Position numbers and translations under genes: made by a program
Notes under the pieces: model-generated
What the model was told of the DNA's origin: nothing
Seen by the model: only the letters and a program-made list of their open reading frames with translations
The model's database searches: none
Shown: positions 9,508-21,189 of the stretch, piece by piece
Numbering within the stretch: position 1 is the first letter of the stretch
Layout: every line of letters starts with the position of its first letter
DNA from: Cichorium intybus
Lineage: Eukaryota; Streptophyta; Magnoliopsida; Asterales; Asteraceae
Length of the DNA: 64,000 nt
NCBI GenBank assembly: GCA_023525715.1
Contig: JAKNSD010000077.1
Coordinates: forward strand, 434,001-498,000
Reading direction: 5' to 3'

Positions 9508-11494
9508 TCAAGGGTTTGGGAAGAGATGTGGATACTTTTGTTTCATTTGATCTTCACGCTCCCAAGTAAATTATGCTCCACTCTTGGCGCTCTAGCGGAC
9601 TTTCACTATTGGTATGCGGCTTTGTTTCGTTCTCTTGACTTCTCTGTCCATGATCTCCACGGGTTCTTCTACAAACTGGAGGTTCTCATTCACCTTGATT
9701 TCGTCGAGCGAAATGACAAGAGTCTCATCGGACAGACACTTCTTTAGGTTGGATACATGAAAGGTAGGATGGACATTGCTGAGCTCTTGTGGTAGTTGGA
9801 GTTTGTAGGCTACTGGACCGATCCTAGCAAGGATCTCAAAGGGCCCAATGTACCTGGGGTTCAGTTTCCCACACTTTCCAAAGCATATCATTCCTTTCCA
9901 TGGTGAGACCTTCAACAACACTCGATCGCCAACTTGGAATTCCAAAGGTTTGCGTCGTTTATCTGCATAACTCTTTTGTCGGTCACGAGATGTTTTCAAT
10001 CGTTCACGGATCTGAACGATTTTCTCCGTCGTCTCTCGTATGATCTCCGGACCTGTGAGAGTGCTGTTAGGTACTTGGCCTCTGGCTAGCTGAGTATCAC
10101 CTACCTCAAGCCCAGCATAGAGCGGATTTGCACTTGCGTCCATATAAAGCTTCAATTGGAGCAACTTTGATGCTCGTGTGATAACTATTGTTGTATGAAA
10201 ATTCAATGAGCGGCAAGTGGGTGTCCCACGACTAACCGAAGTCTATCACGCCAGCTCTCAACATGTCTTCCAGCGTTTGGATTGTTCTCTCGCTTTGCCC
10301 CGTCGGTTGTGGATGGTAAGCTATACTCATACTCAAGGTCTTTTGCAATGATTGCCAAAAACGTGACGTAAATCGACTATCTCTATCTGAAATAATGGAT
10401 ATTGGCGCATCATGCAATCGTACAGCCAATTTGATGTACGTCCTTGTCAGTTTCTCCATTTTGTCTGTCTCTTTTATTGGTAGGAAATGTGCGGACTTGG
10501 TTAACCTATCGAAAAGTACCCATATGGTGTCCAGCTCACCAGTTGCCTTGGGTAACTTAGTTTTGAAGCCCATGGTTATCCGCTCTCACTTCCACTCGGG
10601 TATTTCTGGTTGTTGTAGTAAACTTGAGGGCTTTTGATATTCTACTTTGACCATGGCACAAGTCAAACACTTGCCCATGTAAGTAGCAATCTCTGCTTTC
10701 ATGTTTAGCCATCAGCATACCTTGTCTTGCGAGTCTCTTCCAGGACTAACTCCCTGAAGCCACCAAACTTTGGTGTCTGGATTCAATCCATGAAACATCG
10801 ACGGGGCATTGGTCAACCCAATAGGTATCATGACCAATTTCGCAGTGGCCATACCGGGTCCTAAATGATGTCCTTGGAACGTCCTCCTCCTGAACTCTAA
10901 GTTGATGGTACCCAGCTCTCAAATCGATCCTTGAAAAGTAGTTGGATCCCTGTAACTGGTTGAACAGGTCATTGATTCTGGGAAACGGATATCTGTTCTT
11001 GATAGTCAACTTGTTCAGTCCTCTATAGTCAATACACATTCTAAAGGATCCATCCTTCTTTTTCATAAATAAAATCAGTGCTCCCTAAGACGAGAAGCTC
11101 GGTCTAATGGATCCCTTTTCTAGTAGTTCGTGTAGTTGACTAGCTATCTCCTGTATCTCTGCTAGGGCTAGTCTATATGGAGATTTTTCTAGGTAGCAGC
11201 TCCGGGGATCAAGTCGATTTTGAACTCGACCTGTCATGTTGGGGGTATCCCCGGAAGATCTTTTGGAAACAAATCAGGAAGGTCACAGTCTTATGGTATG
11301 TCAGTGATTTCCTTCCTTGATCGCATCTGACTCGACCCCTTTGTCTTCGAGCAGTCTCTCTTGAAGTGCTCGGTTTCGTCATACCCAAAACAAGCACGTC
11401 TGACAGTCGAGTTGGATGCTTCATGGGTTTCCAATGCCGGAATTTTGCAGGGACGGGCTATATGTCCCTTCTGCTTGCAATCATAGTAGGTCAT
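9508..11494 (-). pseudogene. R3 gag-pol remnant (zinc knuckle, part RT, part IN, chromodomain)
   Basis: In element order: degraded zinc knuckles at 11494-11330 (CX2-spaced Cys/His with losses); the start of RT at 11066-10800 (KKKDGSFRMCIDYR motif); integrase core from 10573 (ISDRDSRF and GQSERTIQTLEDML motifs); and IN C-terminus with a chromodomain-like tail at 10206-9508. Compared with R8 it lacks the aspartic protease, the second half of RT including the catalytic aspartates, all of RNase H and the HHCC part of IN. The remaining pieces are in at least three different frames. Confidence 0.88.
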
Positions 11495-11574
11495 CTCTCT
11501 GCAGGCACCATTATGAGGAAGATGGCATTTGTTGTGCTTTGGGAGGTTCTCAGAATACTGTTTCGATAAAATTT

Positions 11575-13395
11575 CTTAAAGGTACATACTAAGGATAGGC
11601 AACGAAGTTTTGATATGTCTAAAATGTAAAGACTATTCAAGCGTCGTCTATAAAGCAAGTTATGAAATGATCGAGGATTCTTGGAGCCACAATTTCTGTT
11701 GCAGCACTCTCCTTACAACAGAACCATATTCGAAGAATATGTTTAGGGAGCCATTGTCTCTAACGGGGCGGTGAAAGCTCATGATAGATGAAACCACATG
11801 ATCTAGGTGATGTCAGAGGAGTTTAGAACGATAAGTAACTTCACTATTATCAAAGTGTGTTACAACTCAGGGTGAATGAAGATAGTCGCGTAGTAACCAA
11901 GAGAGGTAGTAAGAGAATGAGAAAATTCCTTATGACAAGTTGTCAATGAGGGAACTCATGTAGAACTATTTTGGTTACTGATTTTGATGAATTATCCAAC
12001 TGTTGAAGTCACGCCAATTGCAAATTTGCAAGGAGCTGGAAAAAATGAGTTTAGGAGTTAGGAACTATTTAAAATTGTAAGGGTAGAATGCTACTCTGAA
12101 GGAATGCGTAAAAGTATCGATAATTGAGATTGTGTACAATCTCAACTTAGTGATTCTAGGAAAGCAATCCTTTGGAGGATAGAGAATCATAACATTTAAG
12201 ACTTTTCTCTCTTCAAAATAGAGGACCTGACAAATTGTTTGCACAACCGTTCATGGTGTGAATGCAATCCTGTAGCTTTTATGGGGTCAGCGGTTAAGTT
12301 ATAGGTTTCACGTGTGGCGTAAGGTGATTGAATTCTCGATAATAATGAGAATACCAATGATGTTAGAAGATCTCAAACGAATGTATGAAACGATATGAGT
12401 CGAAAGATAATTCGAAGTTGTAGGAATTTCCATGTGTCGACGAAGTGCGAAGTTGATCTGGGAACGAACAGCGTAAGGTCGATGATTGTTCTAGAAACAT
12501 GTGAGTAATTTGGAGAGTATAACATGATGGTACACTTGAGAATATCACTTATGTATTATAAGGGCCTTGAACTAAAACTTAGTAATTTTTGACATAGTGG
12601 AAGGGGTTTGTGCATTACGATATACGAAGTAAAGGTGGCTGGGTAAGCATTCCCAAAAATGGAGGTTTAGAATCAAGAGATATCCTAGATTAAGTCTTAA
12701 GCTCGAGATAGAAATAATCCTAAGGCTGAAATCGTAGCGCAAAAGGAAATTCTCACGTATCGGTCAACTATGAGTTAAACATCCGTGTCTCCTTGTGAGT
12801 CATATCGAGAGTACTCACTAATGGTTTTCAAGTCGTGACTACTCATGGCGACTCAATTGTCCCTTAACGTGAAGCTCCCGTCGTCGCCCTTGTCGGCATT
12901 AGAATTGTTTTCTTAGTCGTAACTCAAGTAAGCAGACGATAAAGAGGTATCGAGATAATATTGATATTAGTGTCGACTTAGAATTGTCATTAGTGTCTCT
13001 TAATAATAACTAATACTATCAAAAGTATTTATGTTAAGTGTTGACATGGTTACTAAGTGTTGTAGGATTCTCGAGTTTTTACTCTGTTGTCCATTATGCT
13101 CACACTTAGTTACATGTTGGTCAAACCCTAGTCAAACGTAGTTGATCAGGCTACGTTTCCCCATGGTTTTATAACATATTATACTAAGTCTAAACGTAAT
13201 GTCCAACTTAAACTCTAATGTTCTTGTAATTATTGTATTGTGATACTATCTTTGTTTGTATGTGTATACTTTTATATAAATATCATTGTATTTTAAAAGT
13301 ATACTTGTACGAAAAGTTTTAGAGAGTTTTAGTCCTATTGTATTTATAGTTGTATATCTTAAATGGATTGATATACTTAGTTTACTATAAACAAT
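11575..13395 (-). other. R3 leader and gag interval, decayed
   Basis: In an intact relative this stretch would hold leader and gag. Only the first 100 bases after the primer site still align with R8 (near 44622-44700). No gag motif, long ORF or other element could be recognised in the rest. It may be strongly decayed or replaced sequence. Confidence 0.5.
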
Positions 13396-13407
13396 GCTCT
13401 GATACCA
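13396..13407 (-). other. R3 primer-binding site
   Basis: TGGTATCAGAGC on the minus strand, complementary to the 3' end of plant initiator tRNA-Met, three bases inside the LTR. Confidence 0.9.
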
Positions 13408-13410
13408 ATC

Positions 13411-16400
13411 TGTCACACCCCCAAACCACGATGGCGGAATCGTCTGAGGGCGGAACGGGACATAGCATCACAACCATTGCATACATTGAAACATAAGTAG
13501 ATAACAACCATCATACATTATAATTGGAAAGTTACATTGTTCAAACAGTATTGTTTCAACCCAATTACACTATGATAATGAAATAAGTAAAAGAGACGTC
13601 TTCGCGTCCTATTCCAAAAGGTTAGTCGGACCTGACTAATTGATCCCTGAGAATACAAGTAATTTGAAAGAGTGTCAACATTACGTTGGTGAGTTCATAA
13701 GATCTTTCTATTGAGAAAATCCATAGTCCATTTTTCCTTGTAAAGATATAGCGTTTGAAACTAGAAAATCCAATATTTTCATAAAAGTGAGTCGTAGTCT
13801 TAAAACCCAAAGACCGAAAATGTATACGTGTTTCTATACTTGAAAATAGTATTGCATAGTCTTATTCTTGTACCAAACCATGTAAATACATGTTTATTCG
13901 TAGATTAATTGTAGATCTGATTCTGTAAAACATTTACGTAGGTAAAATCGTACTTTTATTTATATCTTGATAAAATGTAGTTTTAATTTCCACAAAAATT
14001 GTATGTATAAGTAAAACCATACTTATATTTGTAACTTGTTAGAATGTAGTTTTAATACTATAAAACTTGTTTGTATATGTAAATTGTACTTATGTTCACA
14101 TCTTAATGAAATGTGGTTTTAATTTCCATAAAACCAGCGTGTATAAGTAAAACCATACTTATATTTGTAACTTGTTAGAATGTAGTTTTAATACCATAAA
14201 ACTCGTATGTATATGTAAATCGTACTTATGTTCACATCTTAATGAAATGTAGTTTTAATTTCCATAAAACCAGCATGTATAAGTAAAACCATACTTATAT
14301 TTGTAACTTGTTAGAATGTAGTTTTAATACCATAAAACTCGTATGTATAAGTAAAACCGTACTTATATTCGTATCTTGATAAAATGTGGTTTTAATCCCA
14401 GAAAACCCATATGTATAAGTAAAAACCTTACTTATATTTTGTGTAGAGCAACATGTAGTTTTATATTTATATAAAACCAATTTAAGATGTTTTTCCCCAA
14501 ACTAAGGATATTCGTTGTCGTTCATGTGAGTTATTATAACCTTGCTGTGACTAGTATGTAGACCTGCCACGACGTTCTTCAGGCGTCGCAATGTTAAGAC
14601 ATTTGTCACCCCAGACCTGCCGGTCTAGCTGTAGCTAGCAGCTTAGGTGCGGGATTGTCAGTCTCGTATAGATCTATACACAACTATCTCGCTCATGAAT
14701 GATTAAGGTTATAATCCAGGACTTAATGCGTACATCTTTCAGTACTGTGAAGAAATGTCTCACATAACCACCCAACGTGATATTTTATCCTAGTTCGTAC
14801 TGAAATGAAAACCCTTTTGTATTTGTAATTATCAAAATATACTCATGATAATTATAGTGTAAAACCTTGCTTGTAAATGTAGTGAAAACTCCTTTGTATT
14901 CGTAATTATCAAAATGTCCATGATAACATAAGTACGTTCTTTTTATAAATCACTAGGAAAGTCGTATTTCCGGTCACAAAAACATACTATTCCTATAATA
15001 GTCTATTTTTAGTATACCGTTCTAATAATCATATTTTTACGAACAACAACGAAATAACTTATTTAGATGATTATAAATAACATCATTTAAGATATTTCCC
15101 ACAAAAATGGTGTAATAATTTTGTTATAACCATTTTTGTTAGAAAGTAGTGTTTCCGGTTAGAAAAACGTAGTTTTTATTTGTTTTCGTTTTTATGACGT
15201 TTATATTAAAGATCTAGTATCTTTACATATTTTATTTATAGTTTTGTAACTTTTACACAAACATAATACATCATTATGTTCATATTACATAGATTTAACC
15301 ATATTTCATGTCAAAAACGTTTTTACACAACTACTAGTTTTATAAACTTGTGTAAATCATTATTTATAGTATATAAACACATATAAACTTGTGTAAATCC
15401 TTATTTTTGACATGTGAACTTGTATCCTCCCCCAAAAATGTTTAGAAAAGATGAAAATGAGGGGTATGAACTCACCCTTGATGCATGCTTTACTTAGAAA
15501 CAAGATAGTTCTTGCGGGATTTACGGTAGAATGCAAGATCTAGACTTCGTAGCTCGAAGGACCCTTGGACAAAACTATTACCCAATGGTTTTACTTAAAT
15601 GTTAGTGTGTGTAAATGGAATAAAACTTGTGTAATAGTGTTTAAAATCACAAGAGAAGTTAACTTACCAAGAATGGGATGTTTTACACCGAAAATGGTGG
15701 AAGATGGTGGTGGTTTGTGGTGGTGTATGGTGGTGGCGGGTTGGATAGAAGGTGGTGGTGTATGTGTGCTGATTTTGGAGAGAAGAAGGAGAAAAGAGAT
15801 GTGGGTGAATGTGTGTTCTCTTGATTTAAATGAAAAGGTGATATATTTAAGTGAATTTTAGTTGGATTTTATTGCATTTTTTTATTTCTAGCCCTTTCAT
15901 AGCCTTAGATAATGAATAGTGACACCAAGGATTGCCTTGGAAGATGGTCATCAGCCGATGGGGGTAGGGGGGTGGGGTGGGGTGGGTTAGTTTTTAAATA
16001 AATAGCAATATACTTATAAAAATAGGTGATTTTTATAAAATCGTAACACGTTTTAGTGAAATTTTATAAGTTTTTGAAGAAATGAGGTTCTAAATAAATA
16101 TTATGTAGAAAAACATTGTCAAACATATAATTAGATTGGGTCGTAGCTCGTTAAACGATGAAATTCGCGTTTAATCGCAGTATTCTTCCGATTACGCGAT
16201 TTTCGGCATTTTACCAAAAATTGTATTTGGCTTTGAAATTAAATACTAGATAGTATTACGTTCCATAATATATGATTTGTTATTCCATATTTGATGTTTG
16301 TGGCACCACATTTTGTATTTTGAGTTCAAACCCTGTGTACATTTATCCGTTCACAGCGGTTTAATTGTTATAACTTTCACATACGAACTCCGTTTTCGAC

Positions 16401-16682
16401 GTTCTATATATCCACGGGTTCGTATTTACGAGTAGATCGTTTTATGAATATTATTATTCTCAAAATAATAATTGTATGATTATCGAATTTTTACGCTACA
16501 GTAGTTTATTATCCGTATCTTCAGCGTTTACTCGATAATTGTTTTGAATTAGCATACGTAGTATTATAATATTAAATAATTCATCGCAAAAGTTATGGAA
16601 AATAACTTTTCAACATATGGATTAACGTACGCTTCGTTTGACTACAGTTGACTTTCGTTGACCAAAATTTATAATTGTCACA
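13411..16682 (-). repeat. R3 5' LTR, 3272 bp
   Basis: Bounded by TGTGACAAT at 16682 and TGACA at 13411. It is about 550 bp longer than the R8 LTRs, mainly because of the tandem array at 13935-14480. Short frames in it (for example near 15565) are not genes. Confidence 0.9.
13935..14480. repeat. 68-bp tandem array in the R3 LTR
   Basis: About eight copies of a 68-bp unit containing GTATAAGTAAAACC. Copies of this word start at 14005, 14141, 14277, 14345 and 14413. The 136-base spacing of the first ones shows an alternating dimer order. The R8 LTRs lack this array. Confidence 0.88.
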
Positions 16683-19029
16683 AAGTGTGTCTGAAGTCTT
16701 TTGGTTGCTCCCCCTCGACAGAAGCGGCATTGTTAGATGACTCCCCCTCGAATTGAGAAGGAGTATTTCTTGATGATGGGCTTGGTGGTTCTTTTGAGTA
16801 AGCATCCTTCGGATCAAAAGATGATGCAGAAGGTGAATACTCCCCTTCAGCCGAAGGATCCTTTCTGTTGGATGTCTCACACTCCCACTCAACCGAAGGA
16901 TCTTTTGGGGTAGTAGTCTCAGACTCCCCCTCAACCGAAGATGGGATATCCTTTGATGTTTCAGTTGTGGGTGGATCGTCGACGAGCTTGTTGATTTCTG
17001 GTATATTATTGTCCTTTGCATTTGATTCAGCATTTATTGCGTGATCAGGACTATCAAATAGGAAAGAGAAATCAAGAATGAAAGAGTCTAGAGGTATAAC
17101 TTTGGTTGGTTGTTCTACAAAAATATAGGAACGAGGAAATAGTGTTTATGATTTCTTGATATAATGATCATCAAATGTCAGATTGAAATTTTCCTCGATC
17201 TTCCTTGTTGTCTTATTTAGCACACGATATGCTTTCACAGAGTGTGAGTAGCCAAGGAAGACACCATCATCGGATTTAGATGCAAACTTCGTAATACCAG
17301 GTTTGAGTTTCATGATTAAGCATCGGCAACCGAATACATGAAAGTATTTTACATTAGGTTTCCTTTTGTTTAAGACTTCGTACGTAGTGATGTTGAATCA
17401 TCTATGAATGAAGGATCGATTCTGAGTGAAGCATGCAGTTGCAACAGCTTCGGCCCAAAAGTACATTGGAAGATTCGCGTAGTCAAGCATTGTTCTTGCA
17501 GCTTCGTATACGGACCTATTTCTTCGCTCAACCACTCCATTTTGCTGTGGAGTATAGGGGGCAGAAAAATTATGACTGATGCCCTTCTCCTTCAGATGAG
17601 TCAATAGTTTGATTTTTAAATTCAGTGCGATTGCCACTTCGGATAGCTTGTACTGGTTTCTTGAGATGAACCTCAATTTGCTTGATGAAGGAAATGAGCT
17701 CTGCAGGTGTGTGTGACTTTTGTCGTAGAAAGATTACCCAAGTGAATCGTGAGAAGTCATCCATGATAACTAATATGTATTTCTTTCCACCAAGATATTC
17801 AACCGTTGAAGGACCATAAAGATCAATGTGTAGTAGTTCAAGAGGTTCGGTGATCTTGGAGTCAATGGTAATCGGATGAGCTTGTCGTTTTTGCTTCCCA
17901 TGCTCGCAAGTAGCACACAGAGTATCATTGTCAAACTTCAGTGTAGGCATACCCCGGACAAGATCAAGAGCAACCAGCTTGTTGATGTTCTTGAAGTTCA
18001 GATGAGATAGCCTCTGATGCCATAACCAGCTGAGATCCGAAGGAGCTTTTGAGAGTAGACAAATGGAAGGTGTCCCAAAAATTGGCTTCATGTCTAGTGG
18101 ATACATTTGACCCTTCCTTTTTGATTTTAGCAAGACTTCCTTGGTCTTTTTCTTCTTAATTATACTACCAGCTTCATCAAATGAGACTTTTAAACCAGTC
18201 CCCACAACAAGTTGAGAAATGCTGACTAGATTGTGCTTTAGTCCTTCTACATAAGCTACTTGATTGATAGTGAATTTGCCATTGGTTATCTTCCCATACC
18301 CTTTTATAGGATATGTTTCATTGTTTCCGAATTTCACTTCTCCTCCATCTTCTAAACTTCTGAAATCCTGTAAATACACAATCCTCCCTGTCATCTGTCG
18401 TGAGCAGCCACTGTCAATGTACCATTCCTTATCATACTGCTCATCGATCATTACCTATAATTTAGAGAGAAATTTTAGGTACCCAACATGTCTTGGGTCC
18501 TTGAGGGTAAGTATTCGGATCATAGACCCATGATGCAACAATGTCATCCTTTTTGGTGCCAGAAGTTGAAGTAATATTAGACACGATAGAGGGTTTGATT
18601 GTTTGTGTTTTAGTTACTTTCGGAACCCATTTCAAAATTTTCTTTGGATTTTGTGCTTTGGGACTCAATAGTGAAAGTGGGTTTGGTTTTACAGGAACCC
18701 ATTTTTGTTTAGAAAAGAGAGTTTTTTCAGACGAAGTACTACAATGAGTAGATTCGCATAGAAATTCTTCATAAGAATGTTTGAAGTATTGTTAAGCTTT
18801 TATCTTTGAACAAATCCATATTCTTGGCTAGCCAAACATGAAACGTGTCAACCAAATTGGATCCCTTAGTAAAAATTTTCTTTGTTGCTTTTTCATATTT
18901 ATTGTTTGAACATATTGGTTTTGCTGGTTCAAAAACAATATTTTGAGGTTTTCTTGAAGAATTTTTGAGTGTTAACGGTTTTTGTTGATTTTGAAAGGCT
19001 TTCTTTTTGTTTTGAGAATAGTGATAGAC
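16683..19029 (-). pseudogene. R4 protease-integrase region, truncated pol
   Basis: From high to low coordinates: end of gag (19029-18500, with stops); aspartic protease motif DSGCSRQMTG near 18400; GAG-pre-integrase region with H-X-H and C-X2-C (LSHLNF, CATCEHGKQ) near 18000; integrase core (DLYGPS; DDFSRFTWV) at about 17850-17700; a frameshift near 17600; then PYTPQQNGVVERRNRS at 17580-17500. A linker follows with several copies of an S-V-E-G-E-like word near 16920-16700. The catalytic region after TEFKNQ is disturbed. RT is cut off by R3. Confidence 0.88.
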
Positions 19030-19034
19030 TTTCC

Positions 19035-19813
19035 TGTTGGATTAGGTGTCTAAGCCATGACTAATAATTAAGTATTTATCTAATTAATAGTAGCATAGTC
19101 CATTTGCGTTGCCCTCACAGCAGGAGGTTTGGTAGAAAGTTCGGTAGAGAGAAAGATTGATTTATTATCTGATTAATAAATAAATAGAAATTAAATATAT
19201 GGTTTATTAATATATTAAAGTGATAATATATTAATTAGAAAATATATTAATTAATTAGAAATTAATCTGGAATTAATTCGAATTAATTTGGTGATTAATT
19301 TAATTAATTAAAGGTGTAGGGACTAAAACTGTAATTATTCAATAGTTGAGTAAGTGGCAGTCTGAGTGAGTGAGGTAACCAGCGAATTCTATATATGGAT
19401 ATATAGATTTCAATATATATAAATAACGGATAAATATGTTTGAATTAATAAGATAAAGGCTTATCTTAATTTGAATTCAAAAATGTTTATTTTTAAAGGT
19501 TTATCAGGTTATCTGCTGGAGGCTATAAATAAGGAGCCTTAGACCCTCATTATTCTGCGCCAACTTATACCTATTCTCTTTGGAATTTTCGAGCCCCTCC
19601 TGCTCCCTGGGTGTGATCTCATTTGAGGCAGGACACTTGTGCTGCTTTGCTTCCAAGAAATCCTAAAAGGTTAGTTTTTCTGATTCTTTTCTTTTAGTTT
19701 AATTCTTTCAGCCTTTAGGAATTAGTTATATGTTTAATTAGAAGAAAACATAGATCATCATAGTTTGCATGTGAACTTAGGTTATTTAGTTCATAGTTGC
19801 AAAAAACCTTTCA
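19035..19813 (+). repeat. R5 5' LTR, 779 bp
   Basis: Starts TGTTGGATTAGG and ends CCTTTCA. Very similar to the 3' LTR over its whole length. Rich in AATTAATT words in its first half. Confidence 0.95.
19524..19531 (+). promoter_or_regulatory. TATA box of the R5 5' LTR
   Basis: TATAAATA in GGCTATAAATAAGGAGCC. The same motif is at 34621-34628 in the 3' LTR. Probably the promoter of the R5 transcript. Confidence 0.7.
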
Positions 19814-19814
19814 A

Positions 19815-19826
19815 TGGTATCAGAGC
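19815..19826 (+). other. R5 primer-binding site
   Basis: TGGTATCAGAGC one base after the LTR end, complementary to initiator tRNA-Met. Confidence 0.93.
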
Positions 19827-20541
19827 TTTTGGTTGTTTTCTTGTTAAACTGCTATAATTGTTTTCCTAAATTTAGGGTTTAAAAAGCCTTTAAACCCTTA
19901 ATATGATGAAATCGATCATAGGGCTAGGGTTTTTGAAAACCCTAGCCCCCCCCCCCCCCTCTATAGTTGGCGATTTGGGCATTAGGGTTTAGAAGGTATT
20001 CTATTTTTGGTAACTTTAAATTGTTTAAAAGATAAACCTTAAAACCTTTATCCTAAAAAATCGAAAATTAAGGGATAAGGATAGGTTTAAATTAATTTGA
20101 TTATTCTGTGACACTTATCTGCAAAATTAATTAATTTAATTAATTGTTTAATTAAAAGATAATTGAAAGGATTTAATTAATTTCGATTTAATTGTTTTAA
20201 ATTCCAAAAATTAATAGATAAAATCTAGAAATATTTTAAAAGGTTTAAAATATCAAATTTAATTAATTTAATTAATTGGTTAATTAAAAGAAAATTAAAT
20301 CGGCTTTTAAAGGTTTAATTTAATTTTAAATTTAATAGTTTAAATCGACAATAAATTAAAAGATAAACCAGAAACAATTTTTTAAAGGTTTAAAAAAATT
20401 ACATCTTATATATATTATAATTAGGAAGTTATTATTATATATATAAGATTAAAATGGTTAGTCAAATCATTAGTAGGCCTCATTCACGAAGCTGATCTAT
20501 AAAGTGGGTATAAGGAGACTGCCTATAAAATGGCGGTCTAA

Positions 20542-20561
20542 TGGGTGAACACTCTCACCCA
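20542..20561 (+). other. Predicted RNA hairpin in the R5 leader
   Basis: TGGGTGA and TCACCCA (7 bp, perfect) around a 6-base loop. Part of the structured leader. Confidence 0.6.
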
Positions 20562-20734
20562 CCGCTCGCCTGATCAGTGGAGGGTCGTTAGCCGAACGGG
20601 TTTGATAGGACCGTCTAATCTCATTAAAAGTATAATGATATTATTCAAAGTACTGGAACAGCTTAATAAAGCCCAAATCTAGTTACTTTTAGAAAAATGT
20701 GAATTGGTGCTAATCCATGAAATTGCACATTGCA

Positions 20735-20795
20735 CTTTATGAAACATTGGTGGAGCGTGTGTGGTTTACCGGCACACCAATAGGGGTTCATAAAG
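20735..20795 (+). other. R5 conserved-loop hairpin, copy 1
   Basis: Outer stem CTTTATGAA with TTCATAAAG (9 bp, perfect), inner stem ATTGGTG with CACCAAT (7 bp, perfect) at 20746-20752 and 20775-20781, and a 22-base loop at 20753-20774 that starts GAGCG and ends ACCGGCA. A further CATTG/CAATG pair flanks it at 20728 and 20801. Confidence 0.8.
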
Positions 20796-20818
20796 AGTTA
20801 CAATGGGTTTCCCGGGTG

Positions 20819-20874
20819 TTATCATTGTTGATGGAGTGTGTGTGGTTTACCGGCACATCAATTAGAGATGATAA
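20819..20874 (+). other. R5 conserved-loop hairpin, copy 2
   Basis: Outer stem TTATCAT with ATGATAA (7 bp), inner stem TTGATG with CATCAA (6 bp), and a 22-base loop at 20834-20855 starting GAGTG and ending ACCGGCA. The stems differ from copy 1 on both strands but still pair. GGGT and ACCC extend it outwards. Confidence 0.8.
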
Positions 20875-20919
20875 TTGACCCGAGAGTACCAAGCTAATTT
20901 GCATGGTTATTCACATCCA

Positions 20920-20950
20920 GTTTGTGATCCTCGGCATCCCAGTCACAAAC
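20920..20950 (+). other. R5 leader hairpin with CGGCATCCC loop, copy 1
   Basis: GTTTGTGA and TCACAAAC (8 bp, perfect) around a 15-base loop containing CGGCATCCC. A second hairpin with the same loop word is at 21067-21091. Between them, CATTGAA and TTCAATG (20979-20995) form another perfect 7-bp hairpin. Confidence 0.65.
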
Positions 20951-21066
20951 AGTGGAGCACATCCGAGATTAAACATGCCATTGAAAAATTCAATGAATCT
21001 CAACAGATCTAGGAATTTCATAAGATGAAATTAATAAGTGTTTGTCTACCTCAATGACCAATGTGT

Positions 21067-21091
21067 TGTGATTACGGCATCCCTCTTCACA
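21067..21091 (+). other. R5 leader hairpin with CGGCATCCC loop, copy 2
   Basis: TGTGA and TCACA around a 15-base loop containing CGGCATCCC, the same loop length and word as the hairpin at 20920. The stem is shorter. Confidence 0.55.
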
Positions 21092-21189
21092 CCATAGTTG
21101 GGGTATTTTGGATCCTAGCCTTAAATAACATATTGGGTAATTATTTAAAAGGACCAATTAAACTAATAAATTCTATTTCTCTTTTATAG

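Larger units (their letters stand above)
8660..16682 (-). mobile_element. R3: deleted Tekay-like Gypsy element
   Basis: Minus-strand element with an upstream LTR on the right (13411-16682) and a downstream LTR on the left (8660-9453), the latter cut by the R2 insertion. It belongs to the same family as R8: the LTR start (TGTGACAAT), the primer-binding region and the pol remnants all align. It entered R4 between IN and RT; the right flank is AAGTG at 16683-16687, and the left copy is outside the window. Internal deletions removed most of the coding capacity, so it cannot be autonomous. Confidence 0.88.
19827..21189 (+). other. R5 leader, non-coding, structured 3' half
   Basis: The first part is AT-rich with a run of 14 C at 19946-19959 and many TTAATTAA words. 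From about 20500 the sequence changes to hairpin-rich DNA with conserved loops, ending just before gag. No ORF is present. Confidence 0.75.

Noticed and set aside
19946..19959. Run of 14 C in the R5 leader
   Set aside because: A simple homopolymer, possibly length-variable or a sequencing artefact; no function inferred.
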